IMG/VR virus record: IMGVR_UViG_3300021467_000017
Span: 1-36,327 of that record
Direction: 5' to 3' (one strand)
Length of the DNA: 36,327 nucleotides
DNA from: a virus
The position numbers and the translations under genes are program-made. This document shows positions 15,001 through 22,358 of this stretch, piece by piece; position 1 is the stretch's first letter; each line of letters starts with the position of its first letter. The notes below the pieces were generated by a model, which was not told the DNA's origin, ran no database searches, and saw only the letters and a program-made list of their open reading frames with translations.

Positions 15001-15290
15001 TCGAAGATGATACGAGCTCCACTAGCGGCTGACCTGAAGTCGAATGCGTCTCCACGTGCTTCGACTCTTCCTGCTCTAAGACGTGCCCACCGTCCTTGTG
15101 TCCAGGACAGAGGACGGTCTGTATTGGTAGACCAGACAGCTATTTGGTCTCCTGATACCTCCCACGTCTCCCCACTGAGTTGAATCTGTTCGGGCTGGGC
15201 TTGCCAAAAGCCAATAGCACCGAGTCGCTTTTCCAGGTCTTGGAGACGCTCATCATGTCTTTTTAGAATCTCACGAACCGTTAAAGCCAT
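12033..15290 (-). CDS. Tail fibre/adhesin-like protein with internal repeats (1085 aa)
   Basis: The ATG at 15290 has GAGGAAA upstream. The N-terminus is a short helix or coiled coil (REILKRHDERLQDLEKRL), suited to trimer formation or attachment. Residues about 100-420 contain repeated GxIGGWxI units typical of phage tail-tip and fibre proteins. The centre is beta-rich and low in charge. The last 120 residues resemble a beta-sandwich receptor-binding tip (FFRFTFEHDDWPQRPA...). It most likely binds the host surface. It follows a nuclease-fold protein gene with a 20-base overlap. No chaperone-peptidase motif is evident at the end. Confidence 0.8.
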   Translation of the reverse strand: MALTVREILKRHDERLQDLEKRLGAIGFWQAQPEQIQLSGETWEVSGDQIAVWSTNTDRPLSWTQGRWARLRAGRVEARGDAFDFRSAASGARIIFDDTGLSLYSAAKRTVFLDAATGDAEFEGTVTASAGVIGGWTITSTELHNTDIWLDAAAKQIAIKSQTFGAAGLQAEYDSANAVAKFYVGDGANAFFQFDGSKVTWKAANTELDASGNLSASNATISGTITATAGQIGGWTITSTELHNTDIWLDAAAKQIAIKSQTFGNAGIQLEYNAGSPRLYVGDGANAFLQFDGSKLTWKAANTELDASGNITANNATISGTITTSNLTADGGTIGGWSITSSVLQKLSANVGIILDSTIPAVKVGDTGDTYILIDGANGRVGVSNFSSGVRGWRIDANGDAEFNNITARGVFRTPVFLKDEVTAIGGSFLVAEVDALTSDVTTPSSTGSSFTFKCEHNYFAVNDIVRCKPDGTRQFWATITGISGAGPYTYTATFNSGNANTTFYAGEAVVNYGSSGQGLVQLTATLANAPFINIFTHAGSPWSSLTERVRIGKLDGITDPKFGSLSGYGIWTDNGYFTGKIKATSGELQTLDITGFLLLTGSGTIWTSSGLPSLRLDANGLKAYDSGANVVSQLDASTGKLWSKLGGFGGTFDNPKIVLNTDGTVSLKDLSVEGTLTLSGSGKIITAASPNPRIELTTSLLAGYSDATTKEFYIDAATGKAYFAGGNAVLSASGIELSDTLDIIFTHTQTSGTIKGLNNVVTANPGSDSAVDTWGAFLKAQSQSGNAHNIGTLIGAIGTASHYGGGTTDEVVGVYASAFARNGCGNLDELTGVWSYGIVEASSGDIQNVYLFKGMMAVNALSGTINTAYGLMLPDMSTNALTSYGVYQDGTNDINLFKGKIRLENDLEFDSGDYLDYDTANNYFRFFIGNTQRLQIGAGAITALYASGNACYFDGLMKPKFMIIDVSTAQSPAATWTWYNVTGASVSWTSYTTEHILAIGQSHWHKGTAGDNDFVQLRWNLDSGAVYDEFFRFTFEHDDWPQRPACWFWTNLSAGSHSLQLQFRSSSTGPTIHKQRFFIWRIKA
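14280..14895 (-). repeat. Tandem 99-codon repeats inside the tail fibre gene
   Basis: Two nearly identical protein units begin IGGWTITSTELHNTDIW and are spaced 297 bases (99 codons) apart, near 14892 and 14595. A third, partial unit (GGTIGGWSITS) begins near 14290. The first two units share a 33-residue identical stretch while their DNA differs at many third positions, so they are diverged and not recent copies. Confidence 0.8.
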
Positions 15291-15810
15291 AGATGATTTC
15301 CTCAAACGGGTCAGTAGTTTGATGGGCTATTGTAGCCTCAGGCACGCTGCCTGTTGTAGCATTGGTGAAGATTAGTTCTCGCATCCTTCGGGAGAGAAAC
15401 TCCCAGTCCATGGTTTCCCATTCCCAGATGTCTACTACTCGAAACTGAAAATCCTCCTCCAGAACAGCTTTTTGAAGGGCGTCAATTTCTCGTTGAGCAG
15501 GGTCGGTATGCCAGTAAGACATAACCCTTAGCACTGTAGGAGGAGTGGTAATGTAGATTAAAAAGTCTACTACTGCACCTCCGGGAACGGCTCGCCCTCC
15601 CATCACAGGTACTTGATAGTCAAAGGGGATACCAAAACGGAGAAGCCAGCCGTAGATTATCCGCTCGGATGCAGGAGCATCTACAGGGCCCGCCATCATT
15701 GCCTCTCGCAAAGTCTCTCCGAGAGGAATAAGTCTAGTCCCTGTTTTGGGCTCACGAATATAACGGCCTTTCCTGGGTGTCCTGGGCCATTTTATATCTG
15801 ATAAACGCAT
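15271..15810 (-). CDS. VSR-like endonuclease-fold protein with altered active site (179 aa)
   Basis: The start at 15810 shares one base with the stop of the upstream gene (TAATG). The central region follows the very-short-patch-repair/DUF559 nuclease layout: ASERIIYGWLLRFG, FDYQVPV, GGAVVDFLI (Asp), VLRVMSYWHTD, REIDALQKA and FRVVDIWEWE. The usual Glu before YWH (as in EVxGxYWH) is replaced (VLRVMS), so it may be inactive or use other residues. Its first residues, MRLSDIKWPRTP, resemble those of the 63-aa protein at 18617-18808. The setting is a tail-gene cluster, so a structural use of the fold is possible. Confidence 0.6.
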   Translation of the reverse strand: MRLSDIKWPRTPRKGRYIREPKTGTRLIPLGETLREAMMAGPVDAPASERIIYGWLLRFGIPFDYQVPVMGGRAVPGGAVVDFLIYITTPPTVLRVMSYWHTDPAQREIDALQKAVLEEDFQFRVVDIWEWETMDWEFLSRRMRELIFTNATTGSVPEATIAHQTTDPFEEIIYGFNGS

Positions 15811-18617
15811 TATGCTTCCACTATTGAAAGTAGGGCCACTCTTTCCCATTGTGGAGTAGCGCCCTGCTCTTTATAAACCGATGTTTGTTCCTGTAATGCG
15901 CTGATAAACCCCCGTACTGATTTGAACGGAAAATGAACGATAATAGGCGTTACTTTGGCCTGAGCTTTTTGAAGATGAGTCCAGAGGGTATCTGCAGAAT
16001 TGGTATCCTCAGACCCGTCCATCAGGCGAACTCTATCACCAATAGTCAAAGCAACGGAATGAACATAACTCGCTGGCGGCCTTACTAAACACTCACAGTT
16101 GTAACTACGCAATCTGGGCGTTTCCGACGCATCTTGCGTATAAAGATAGAAAATAAAGCGGATGCTGTATGCCTCGGTCTCATCGGGCAGATGGAAGGTT
16201 TGAGGATTAGGAGAGCTACTGTCTAACCTCCCCAGATAGTACTGGTCGTCATCAATGTCAGCCCCGTCGAGCTGATAAAAAATGTCTATGTAGGTGTTAT
16301 CGGTTAAACCATCAGCTACGAACGTAACGTTGTTGAAATACTTCTTGGCATTGTATAGCCCACCATCCCACCAGGGAGTAACAAACCACCCTTCTGTGAT
16401 AAACTTCGCTCCGTCCCACTCAAAATGGTTCTCTGTACGGTCAGATAAGACGATGTAAGATATATGATAGTTTGTGAATATCCACAGGCGGGTCTCATTT
16501 CCAATGTCTGTAGTTAAGGCCAGAGCCGTCAACCTACCGTCGGTGGATTGGGTTTGACCCATTAAGAAGCCATGCCATCCAATTCCGTTATAGTAGAGAA
16601 GACTTGACCAGTCGCTTGCACTGGCATTGTTATCATAGGCTACAAACATACCATTGCCAAATGCCAACATGTCTGCGACTCGGCCGCGCCAATACTTCGG
16701 CATACCGCTTCGACGGTCGGGCCCCATCATATCCACCATAGAGCCTGTCCATCTCCACAATCCTGAATGAACGGGGATATAAATATTATTCGACCAAACC
16801 TGGATATTCTTTCCGTTAAGGCTGTCTGCTTGGTCTCTATACAAGAAATAGCTGTGAGCTAGAAAGTCACGGTCAATATAATATAAACCGTCTTCTTTTG
16901 CTACAACGACTACGTTGTTAAACTCACAAAAGCCCGTGACCTCATAATCGTCCGTTCCTACGGAGATGTCTGATGACCAGGTTGTACCGTCGTTAGAGTA
17001 CTGTATTTTGTGACCATTTGTGGTATCCTTTTTCCACAAATATCCTTTTCCAACCCAGAGCAAGTCTGCGTTGATACCTGATACATCGTTCCAGGTTGAA
17101 CCATCGTTAGAGCGGCGAACAACGTTTCCGCTTCCCCAGGCAGCATAAATGTAATCACCAAAGGCAGCTAAACCTTTACATTCCCCACCCGATACAGTAT
17201 CTACTACAGACCAGGCATTTGATGTCTCACTCCACTTATACACCTTTTGGTGGTAAGCAAAGTAAAGGTCTCCGTTAAATTCACAGAAGAAAGCAGGATG
17301 GTCGAGGTCATTCCAGTCCTGTACAAACGTCTGATGGTTTACACAGAAAACAAGTGAATAACCGTTATCACTCTTCCAGGTTGAACCGTCATAGTATTTA
17401 ATTTCCCCCGTATCTCCAGGGGGACAGCCTGCCCAAACCTCAAAGGATGAGAAATCGGTGGCAGTTGTCTCAACTACAATCCAGAGATTTTCGTCAGATG
17501 TCCCTGCTGTATAATTTGAAAAGTCTACCCAAACGGGAGTTGTCCACTGGCGAACATGCGATGTGATGGTCTTGGTCTCAATAACTGACCCCGGATTGCC
17601 GGAGTTATCCTGGCAGAGAGATACTTTGAGGTCGCCTCCAATTTTAGCGTTTTGCCAGTGCTTTTTGACATAAACAACTACTCCATAGAGTGTATCATTA
17701 GCCTTGAGTGTAAAAGGTTGAGCAACTTTTTGAACTGTTACAGTATCGGACGAGTGTTTTCGCCAAGGGAGTTCTATATCATAACGGTTATCGGGGAGAT
17801 ATCTATCCCAGTCATCGTTGACGGTAGTAATTGTTGGCAGAGGGGCTAAAATGGCTTGTCCATCAACCCTCATATCAACGTTCATACCAAACCAATACGT
17901 TTGAGGGTCTTCAAATCGTAACCATCCCATCCCATGATAGAAAGAATCTTGAGAGAAAGACGAATAGGGATACTGGAGCTGAGAGTACTTCTGCATTCCA
18001 CCTCTAAGGTTTGCTCCAAACGATGTGGCAAGCTGGCAGCGATAGCTAGCCAGGTCGTCTGGCGTCATGAAGCCGACTCCGTCTACAACGCAATGATATT
18101 TGACTCCAGCCTGTGGGTCTGTTATTTCATAGCGACAATACCAATCCGCCAGTTTACTCCAAGAGCCTCCACAATACGAGTAAACCTGTGCATAACCTGT
18201 AGGTGCTCCACTAGAATTGTATTGGATTAACCAGGCAGGTTTAAATTTAATATCTACGACATCTCCTGGTATTTTTATAACAAACCAGTAATACTTTGAC
18301 GAGTTTATAGTGACAGGTGATGTAAATACTGCTGTTGCCCACCTTTCTTGATGAGGTGGCCACAAGTCGTCGTTATCCCAAACCCAACTACCTGATGCCT
18401 TAACAGTGGAATTAGCTAAACCTGTTTCGTCTCCGGATGTTCCCTCACGGAACTCCCACTCAATAGACGATATCTCAGTAGTATGAGGGGGATAGTCCGG
18501 ATTTCGTTTTAGATACACGGATATATGTTTAATCCGTGTATCTGATGTCCAAGTAAGCTGGATTGCCCTGCGAGTTTCGCCTCGCCACCAAGCCCAATCA
18601 AAGTATGGTGTTCCCAT
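15810..18617 (-). CDS. Large tail/virion protein with propeller-like repeats (935 aa)
   Basis: The start at 18617 overlaps the upstream stop by one base (TAATG). The N-terminal 400 residues are beta-rich and include two regions resembling carbohydrate-binding jelly-roll folds (ITSHVRQWTTPVWVDF...). Residues about 435-725 contain repeated strands such as GDLYFAYHQKVYKW, GDYIYAAWGSGNVVRR and NVVVVAKEDGLYYID, the pattern of a beta-propeller. A C-terminal domain of about 200 aa follows. It is probably a tail tube, nozzle or fibre-base protein; in short-tailed phages nozzle proteins are large and propeller-like. There is no tape measure or major tail protein nearby. Confidence 0.65.
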   Translation of the reverse strand: MGTPYFDWAWWRGETRRAIQLTWTSDTRIKHISVYLKRNPDYPPHTTEISSIEWEFREGTSGDETGLANSTVKASGSWVWDNDDLWPPHQERWATAVFTSPVTINSSKYYWFVIKIPGDVVDIKFKPAWLIQYNSSGAPTGYAQVYSYCGGSWSKLADWYCRYEITDPQAGVKYHCVVDGVGFMTPDDLASYRCQLATSFGANLRGGMQKYSQLQYPYSSFSQDSFYHGMGWLRFEDPQTYWFGMNVDMRVDGQAILAPLPTITTVNDDWDRYLPDNRYDIELPWRKHSSDTVTVQKVAQPFTLKANDTLYGVVVYVKKHWQNAKIGGDLKVSLCQDNSGNPGSVIETKTITSHVRQWTTPVWVDFSNYTAGTSDENLWIVVETTATDFSSFEVWAGCPPGDTGEIKYYDGSTWKSDNGYSLVFCVNHQTFVQDWNDLDHPAFFCEFNGDLYFAYHQKVYKWSETSNAWSVVDTVSGGECKGLAAFGDYIYAAWGSGNVVRRSNDGSTWNDVSGINADLLWVGKGYLWKKDTTNGHKIQYSNDGTTWSSDISVGTDDYEVTGFCEFNNVVVVAKEDGLYYIDRDFLAHSYFLYRDQADSLNGKNIQVWSNNIYIPVHSGLWRWTGSMVDMMGPDRRSGMPKYWRGRVADMLAFGNGMFVAYDNNASASDWSSLLYYNGIGWHGFLMGQTQSTDGRLTALALTTDIGNETRLWIFTNYHISYIVLSDRTENHFEWDGAKFITEGWFVTPWWDGGLYNAKKYFNNVTFVADGLTDNTYIDIFYQLDGADIDDDQYYLGRLDSSSPNPQTFHLPDETEAYSIRFIFYLYTQDASETPRLRSYNCECLVRPPASYVHSVALTIGDRVRLMDGSEDTNSADTLWTHLQKAQAKVTPIIVHFPFKSVRGFISALQEQTSVYKEQGATPQWERVALLSIVEA

Positions 18618-18808
18618 TATGTCGTCTCCTCTTCAGGATGCCAAACAGCCCAGGGTTGTTGAATTTGTACAAGAGGTGTGCGGCGACGACCGCGAGAGGT
18701 CAAATCAAATTTTGGTTTTCTCTCGCGGTCGTGCCGTGTACGCTTTAATCCAAAACGCTTCCGTGTTCGAAGCTTTGGCCATCGAACATCAGACAGAGAA
18801 TAAGCCAT
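18617..18808 (-). CDS. Small basic protein (63 aa)
   Basis: The gene is coupled on both sides by TAATG overlaps. The product is strongly basic in the middle (KLRTRKRFGLKRTRHDRERK) and ends with a Trp/Glu tail. Its start, MAYSLSDVRWPKLR, resembles MRLSDIKWPRTPRK at the start of the gene at 15271-15810, which lies on the other side of the large tail gene. This may be a shared docking segment. No known family is recognised. Confidence 0.6.
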   Translation of the reverse strand: MAYSLSDVRWPKLRTRKRFGLKRTRHDRERKPKFDLTSRGRRRTPLVQIQQPWAVWHPEEETT

Positions 18809-19617
18809 TATGCTGTCCTCTTGCTGGGATATGCCCTCCCCTGGCGGTCAATATAGTATTCAGCCATCTGAGCATGAAACTCAGCCCATTGCATATCTTC
18901 TGTAACGTCTTGCCCCAGCCCTTTATGACCGGATAGCTGAAACAATTCTGACGCTGCTTTGTGAAGTATATACATCTCAGGTACGAAGGTGAAGTAATTG
19001 ATATAGTAAGTAATATTGGTATCTGTAGCCGAGAAGTTACCGTAAACAGTTAGCTGAGTTTCGCTGTCTACTGACTTTATAAGCCAGAACTTTCTATCCT
19101 CATCATCACAACCCGAGTACAACCATAAAACATCTCCAGGCTCTACTCCATCTGTCTGAAAAGTAGCACTAGATGAGGTGAACGTCCCCGTAGATATAGT
19201 CGTTGCGCCATCCGAGCCCGTAACTCCTGTGGTATTAAATTCCCAGGGAGCCCGAACGCAAACTAACCTCATATCGTGGCCATCGTAATCTTTATAAGAA
19301 TCATGGAGATATAGAAAATCTCCATCTACATGCCACTTCTTTACCAACCACCAGGGGTCATCAGTATTGCTGGGTTTGAAATAAAGGGCAATTACGTCGT
19401 CTATTCCCTCGGGCAGAAGATATGCAAATGTTTCCATATCATATGTATCAAAGGGATAGACATCTATAATCTCCACCCAGCGCGGCCAGACCGCCTGGAT
19501 AGCCAGGTTGATTGCCTCTTGCTTCTCAGTAGACGACCAGCGCGTATGACCAGTATCATCCAACATCGCTGCCAATCGGCTGACCAGGGCCGAAAGCGTT
19601 CGTTTTCTGCTTCTCAT
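18808..19617 (-). CDS. Probable head-tail adaptor/neck protein (269 aa)
   Basis: The N-terminal helices, especially LSALVSRLAAMLDDTG and WSSTEKQEAINLAIQAVWPRW, match the style of phage adaptor proteins that dock beneath the portal. A beta domain (residues about 130-205, with Gly/Thr/Ser-rich turns) is inserted, and a helical C-terminus (MYILHKAASELFQL...) follows. The position after capsid genes and before the large tail protein supports an adaptor role. AGGTGAG upstream supports the start. The call rests on pattern and position. Confidence 0.6.
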   Translation of the reverse strand: MRSRKRTLSALVSRLAAMLDDTGHTRWSSTEKQEAINLAIQAVWPRWVEIIDVYPFDTYDMETFAYLLPEGIDDVIALYFKPSNTDDPWWLVKKWHVDGDFLYLHDSYKDYDGHDMRLVCVRAPWEFNTTGVTGSDGATTISTGTFTSSSATFQTDGVEPGDVLWLYSGCDDEDRKFWLIKSVDSETQLTVYGNFSATDTNITYYINYFTFVPEMYILHKAASELFQLSGHKGLGQDVTEDMQWAEFHAQMAEYYIDRQGRAYPSKRTA

Positions 19618-19624
19618 TGCTCAC

Positions 19625-19936
19625 CTACTTGTACAGCACGATAACAGTAGCGTTGGTACCAGACAGAGAAAGATAAATATCGGTATCAAATCGTACTCCA
19701 GGCGGTGGAAGCATGACGGTATTGGTAACATCGGAACCAGCGCAATAGCCGTAGACTTTCTGAGTGCCACTTGAACCTCCATCCCGTAGGATGACGGTGG
19801 CGTCATTTGTTCCGTCCGTGATAATGATTATCCCTCCAACTCGGCCTGGCCCGGATTTGATTGCCCCGCTACTACTCTTGTAGCCGCTGGACTCCCAAGG
19901 CTCCCATAGAATGTGCTGCTTGTATGTCCTAGCCAT
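19625..19936 (-). CDS. Small virion protein candidate (103 aa)
   Basis: The product is beta-rich with many Gly/Ser/Thr residues: SGPGRVGGIIIITDGTNDATVILRDG followed by GVRFDTDIYLSLSGTNATVIVLY. This resembles short phage structural proteins with an immunoglobulin-like or decoration fold. It lies between another beta-rich protein and the adaptor with short gaps, so it is likely co-transcribed with virion genes. No catalytic motif is seen. Confidence 0.65.
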   Translation of the reverse strand: MARTYKQHILWEPWESSGYKSSSGAIKSGPGRVGGIIIITDGTNDATVILRDGGSSGTQKVYGYCAGSDVTNTVMLPPPGVRFDTDIYLSLSGTNATVIVLYK

Positions 19937-19947
19937 AGCCTATCTCC

Positions 19948-20304
19948 TTACGCCTGTTTTGTCTGAGCGAAAAACTTGGTAATCATGACCTCACCATCGC
20001 CAGCAGAACCGGCAGTCAGGTCAATTCCCAGCCCGTTGGTAAAATTCAAGCCGTTGCGGAAGCGAACCTCAACAGTCTCGCCTGCCGCCTGGAAGGGTAG
20101 GGTTATCAAGATGGTTCCACCGCCGTCAGACGTAGCGTCTTCGATGTTCAATAGTGAATATCCGTCTGTGCTGTCCACTTTCAGACAGGTGAAAACGGCG
20201 CGATAAAGTACACAAGGGCCATCCGATAATCGAATGCCCGTCTCATCCACCACACGGTTTGCCGCTTTGGGTGGGTTCAAAGAGTCAACGCTCGTCCATG
20301 CCAT
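19948..20304 (-). CDS. Small beta-rich virion protein candidate (118 aa)
   Basis: The start at 20304 follows GGAGGT. The sequence is beta-rich (GPCVLYRAVFTCLKVDS, TILITLPFQAAGETVEVRF), ends with GDGEVMITKFFAQTKQA, and has no membrane span. Together with its downstream neighbour it forms a pair of small structural-type genes between the zinc-finger protein and the adaptor. It may be a capsid decoration or fibre component. No specific family is known to me. Confidence 0.65.
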   Translation of the reverse strand: MAWTSVDSLNPPKAANRVVDETGIRLSDGPCVLYRAVFTCLKVDSTDGYSLLNIEDATSDGGGTILITLPFQAAGETVEVRFRNGLNFTNGLGIDLTAGSAGDGEVMITKFFAQTKQA

Positions 20305-20327
20305 TGTCGTTTACCTCCATTAGGGTC

Positions 20328-20774
20328 TTATAAGTTTGCCAATGCCTCTTTATGGGTCTGAATATGTTTGAGATATTCAGAGATGTGAACAAGGGTCTCC
20401 CCGCAAATGGGACAGCCAAACTCATACATCTCCTGTTTGTCAAAGTAGTTTAGAAGTTTATCGTAGGTATTTAGCCATTCGTAGATAGCCTTACCCTCAA
20501 TATAATTCTCGTACCAATCCTTGGTCAGCTTAATGCAGCACATGGGAGTATCTTCTCCCGCTCCCAAACCGGCCCGCTTGATGTCCCAGTACGAGAAATA
20601 CAAGTAGGTTGGGTAGCCTGGGTCAGTTACCCTGGGGCCAATCTCCACACGATGGCTGCGGCCCATAGTAACAACAAGGACGGGAATTTCCTCTTTAAGT
20701 TTGGCATCTACTTCCTCTGGTCGAGGGTATTTGCGAGGACGACCAGGCCCTCTCTTTTTAACTTCTTCTGCCAT
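20328..20774 (-). CDS. AT-hook plus C2H2 zinc-finger protein (148 aa)
   Basis: The ATG at 20774 is chosen because GGGAGGT lies just upstream; a start five codons earlier would overlap that site. An AT-hook-like motif, KKRGPGRPRKYPRP, is at residues 6-19, the GRP core that binds the minor groove of AT-rich DNA. A C-terminal zinc finger reads CPICGETLVH...HIQTH. Between them lies a domain of about 95 aa with many Tyr/Trp. It is encoded in the virion operon between the probable decoration protein and small structural genes, an unusual place for a DNA-binding protein. It could bind packaged DNA or regulate late transcription. Confidence 0.75.
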   Translation of the reverse strand: MAEEVKKRGPGRPRKYPRPEEVDAKLKEEIPVLVVTMGRSHRVEIGPRVTDPGYPTYLYFSYWDIKRAGLGAGEDTPMCCIKLTKDWYENYIEGKAIYEWLNTYDKLLNYFDKQEMYEFGCPICGETLVHISEYLKHIQTHKEALANL

Positions 20775-20799
20775 TTCTACCTCCCTCACATGTCGGGAT

Positions 20800-20819
20800 G
20801 GGGGGCTGTAAAGCCCCCC
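20800..20819 (-). promoter_or_regulatory. GC-rich intergenic hairpin
   Basis: GGGGGGCT at 20800-20807 pairs perfectly with AGCCCCCC at 20812-20819 around a GTAA loop, in the gap between two late genes. No T-run follows on the minus strand, so it is more likely an mRNA-stabilising or partial attenuation hairpin than a full terminator. Confidence 0.6.
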
Positions 20820-20842
20820 TTCCCCCGAAATTATTTAGTTAT

Positions 20843-21292
20843 TTACGTCGCAAAGTATGGAATCCACTCCACCACTAGAGTCGGAGCAACTACCGCTGCA
20901 GCGTTGGATGTGCCATAGTCAGTTTCCGTTCGCTCCACGCCCAGGACGTAGCCCTCAGCCAACTTATAGCCACCCGCCTCAAAATCATGCAGGATGTCGT
21001 CGGCCAGAGCTGCGGTATTCTCGATAGTACTACCTACCTGAGTAGTACCAGAACCGTCATCCTTCCTGTCGTAGAGCTTGAAATTGACCTTGGACACAGA
21101 ACCCGAAGCCTGCTTGCTGATGTCGGCACCGAAGATGATGCCAACCCTGAGCAGCAAAGCATCTACAGGAGCACGCCAAAAGCCGATACATTCGCTCACC
21201 TCAGTCGCACCACCTGCGCTGGACTTCAGGCCAACAATGTCGCAGCGCTTTTCCCACTTGCGACGATATTCCAGTAGTCTAACGTCAGCCAT
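20843..21292 (-). CDS. Probable capsid decoration/structural protein (149 aa)
   Basis: The ATG at 21292 fits GTGGAGGT upstream; in-frame codons before it would overlap that site. The product begins MADVRLLEYRRKWEKR and is beta-rich, with GFWRAPVDALLLRVGIIFG and FEAGGYKLAEGYVLGVERTE. It directly follows the major capsid gene and is itself bracketed by GC-rich hairpins, as expected for an abundant head protein. A decoration (capsid-stabilising) role is inferred from order and size. No motif proves it. Confidence 0.6.
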   Translation of the reverse strand: MADVRLLEYRRKWEKRCDIVGLKSSAGGATEVSECIGFWRAPVDALLLRVGIIFGADISKQASGSVSKVNFKLYDRKDDGSGTTQVGSTIENTAALADDILHDFEAGGYKLAEGYVLGVERTETDYGTSNAAAVVAPTLVVEWIPYFAT

Positions 21293-21337
21293 TTTTACCT
21301 CCACGTTTGTTTATCCAGTTGGTCTCTGGATTATGGT

Positions 21338-21365
21338 GGGGGCGGTAGATAATACTACCGCCCCC
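21338..21365 (-). promoter_or_regulatory. Strong GC-rich hairpin after the major capsid gene
   Basis: GGGGGCGGTAG (21338-21348) pairs with all 11 bases of 21355-21365 around an ATAATA loop. It starts 24 bases after the capsid protein stop codon on the minus strand. No U-run follows, so it probably protects or partly attenuates the mRNA and does not end it. Confidence 0.7.
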
Positions 21366-21389
21366 GAGTCAGGTTCCGACCTATATCCA

Positions 21390-22358
21390 CTACGTGGTTG
21401 TACTGAAGTTATAAATCTTGGCCATAGTTTGCTCGTTGCGAATACGCCAGCCGTACTCACCCAGGATTCGACGAGCGATATGGTCTTTACCGGGGATAGT
21501 CGCGTCTATCGCCTTGAAAGACCGAGCGCCCAGTACAACCGAGTCAATGTACCGCATGTTCAGCAAGTAGAGCTCACCGCCCTTCACCAGATGGTCGAGC
21601 AGGAAGTCTACTGTGCCAAAATCGGTCTCGATTCGGTCAATCCTGGCTCCACCTACGCGCTCAGCACGGTCGGTCGTAATGAGACCACGATACCAGGCAG
21701 TCATCTTCCGCTTAACCCAGGAATTGCCGACCATCAAGTCAGGAACTTCCTCCTGACCGTAGTTGTTGAAGATGTTTTCCAACTCATCAATGATGTCGGC
21801 CTCCTCCAGGGCCGCACCAGACTTGTCGGTAACGTTGGTGCTCAGGAACTGGGCCAGACCGCCGGAAACGCGAGGCTCGGTATTGTCGGAAGGCGCATTG
21901 CGCTTCGCATAGAGCAAGCCGCGCTCCATCTTCTGATAGAGCTCGCGCATTCGCTTGTCCATGCGGTAGTCGAGCTTGGCCATACCCTCAACTCCATATT
22001 CCGCCATCTCAGTCTCGGAGCCGAAAATCTCGACATCCTCACTGAAAATCTGAGTGTAGTTGTAGACCTGGGTGGTTACAACTTGACGAGCGGCACCAGG
22101 ACTGGAGCCCTCGAGCTGAGCGTTTCCCAAAATATAAACGACGGTATTGTCGCTGTGGTTGGCAGCACTTGTACCACACATAGCGGGCTTAACCGTCAGG
22201 TCATCGCCCTCAACTGCCATTACCCACATAATCTCCGAATCCACCAGAATCAAATCGCCTGGCTTGAAGTATTCGCCATTGTCAACCGTTAGGGTTGTTC
22301 CATCGGCGGTATAACCACCCGCCATGTTAATGGCGTCGGAGATGGGAATCAACTCGTC
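21390..22358 (-). CDS. Major capsid protein, exon 2 (C-terminal 322 residues)
   Basis: This is the larger part of the major capsid protein. It contains a beta region (GGYTADGTTLTVDNGEYFKPG), then QVYNYTQIFSEDVEIFG, a long helical spine (YGVEGMAKLDYRMDKRM) and a C-terminal domain with GARIDRIETDFGTVDFLLDH. The pattern resembles SU10/DUF5309-type HK97-fold capsid proteins. Only a TTG could act as a local start and no ribosome binding site precedes it, so it is not a stand-alone gene. It joins exon 1 (23049-23207) after removal of a group I intron, giving about 375 aa. The 3' splice site after G at 22359 is chosen to keep the frame. The true junction could differ by a few bases. Confidence 0.85.
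   Translation of the reverse strand, partial: DELIPISDAINMAGGYTADGTTLTVDNGEYFKPGDLILVDSEIMWVMAVEGDDLTVKPAMCGTSAANHSDNTVVYILGNAQLEGSSPGAARQVVTTQVYNYTQIFSEDVEIFGSETEMAEYGVEGMAKLDYRMDKRMRELYQKMERGLLYAKRNAPSDNTEPRVSGGLAQFLSTNVTDKSGAALEEADIIDELENIFNNYGQEEVPDLMVGNSWVKRKMTAWYRGLITTDRAERVGGARIDRIETDFGTVDFLLDHLVKGGELYLLNMRYIDSVVLGARSFKAIDATIPGKDHIARRILGEYGWRIRNEQTMAKIYNFSTTT

Noticed and set aside
21078-22292. A 404-codon open frame on the plus strand opposite the capsid gene
   Set aside because: It is antisense to the capsid protein, has no ribosome binding site and reads as low-complexity mirror sequence. It runs against the transcription direction of the whole late arm.
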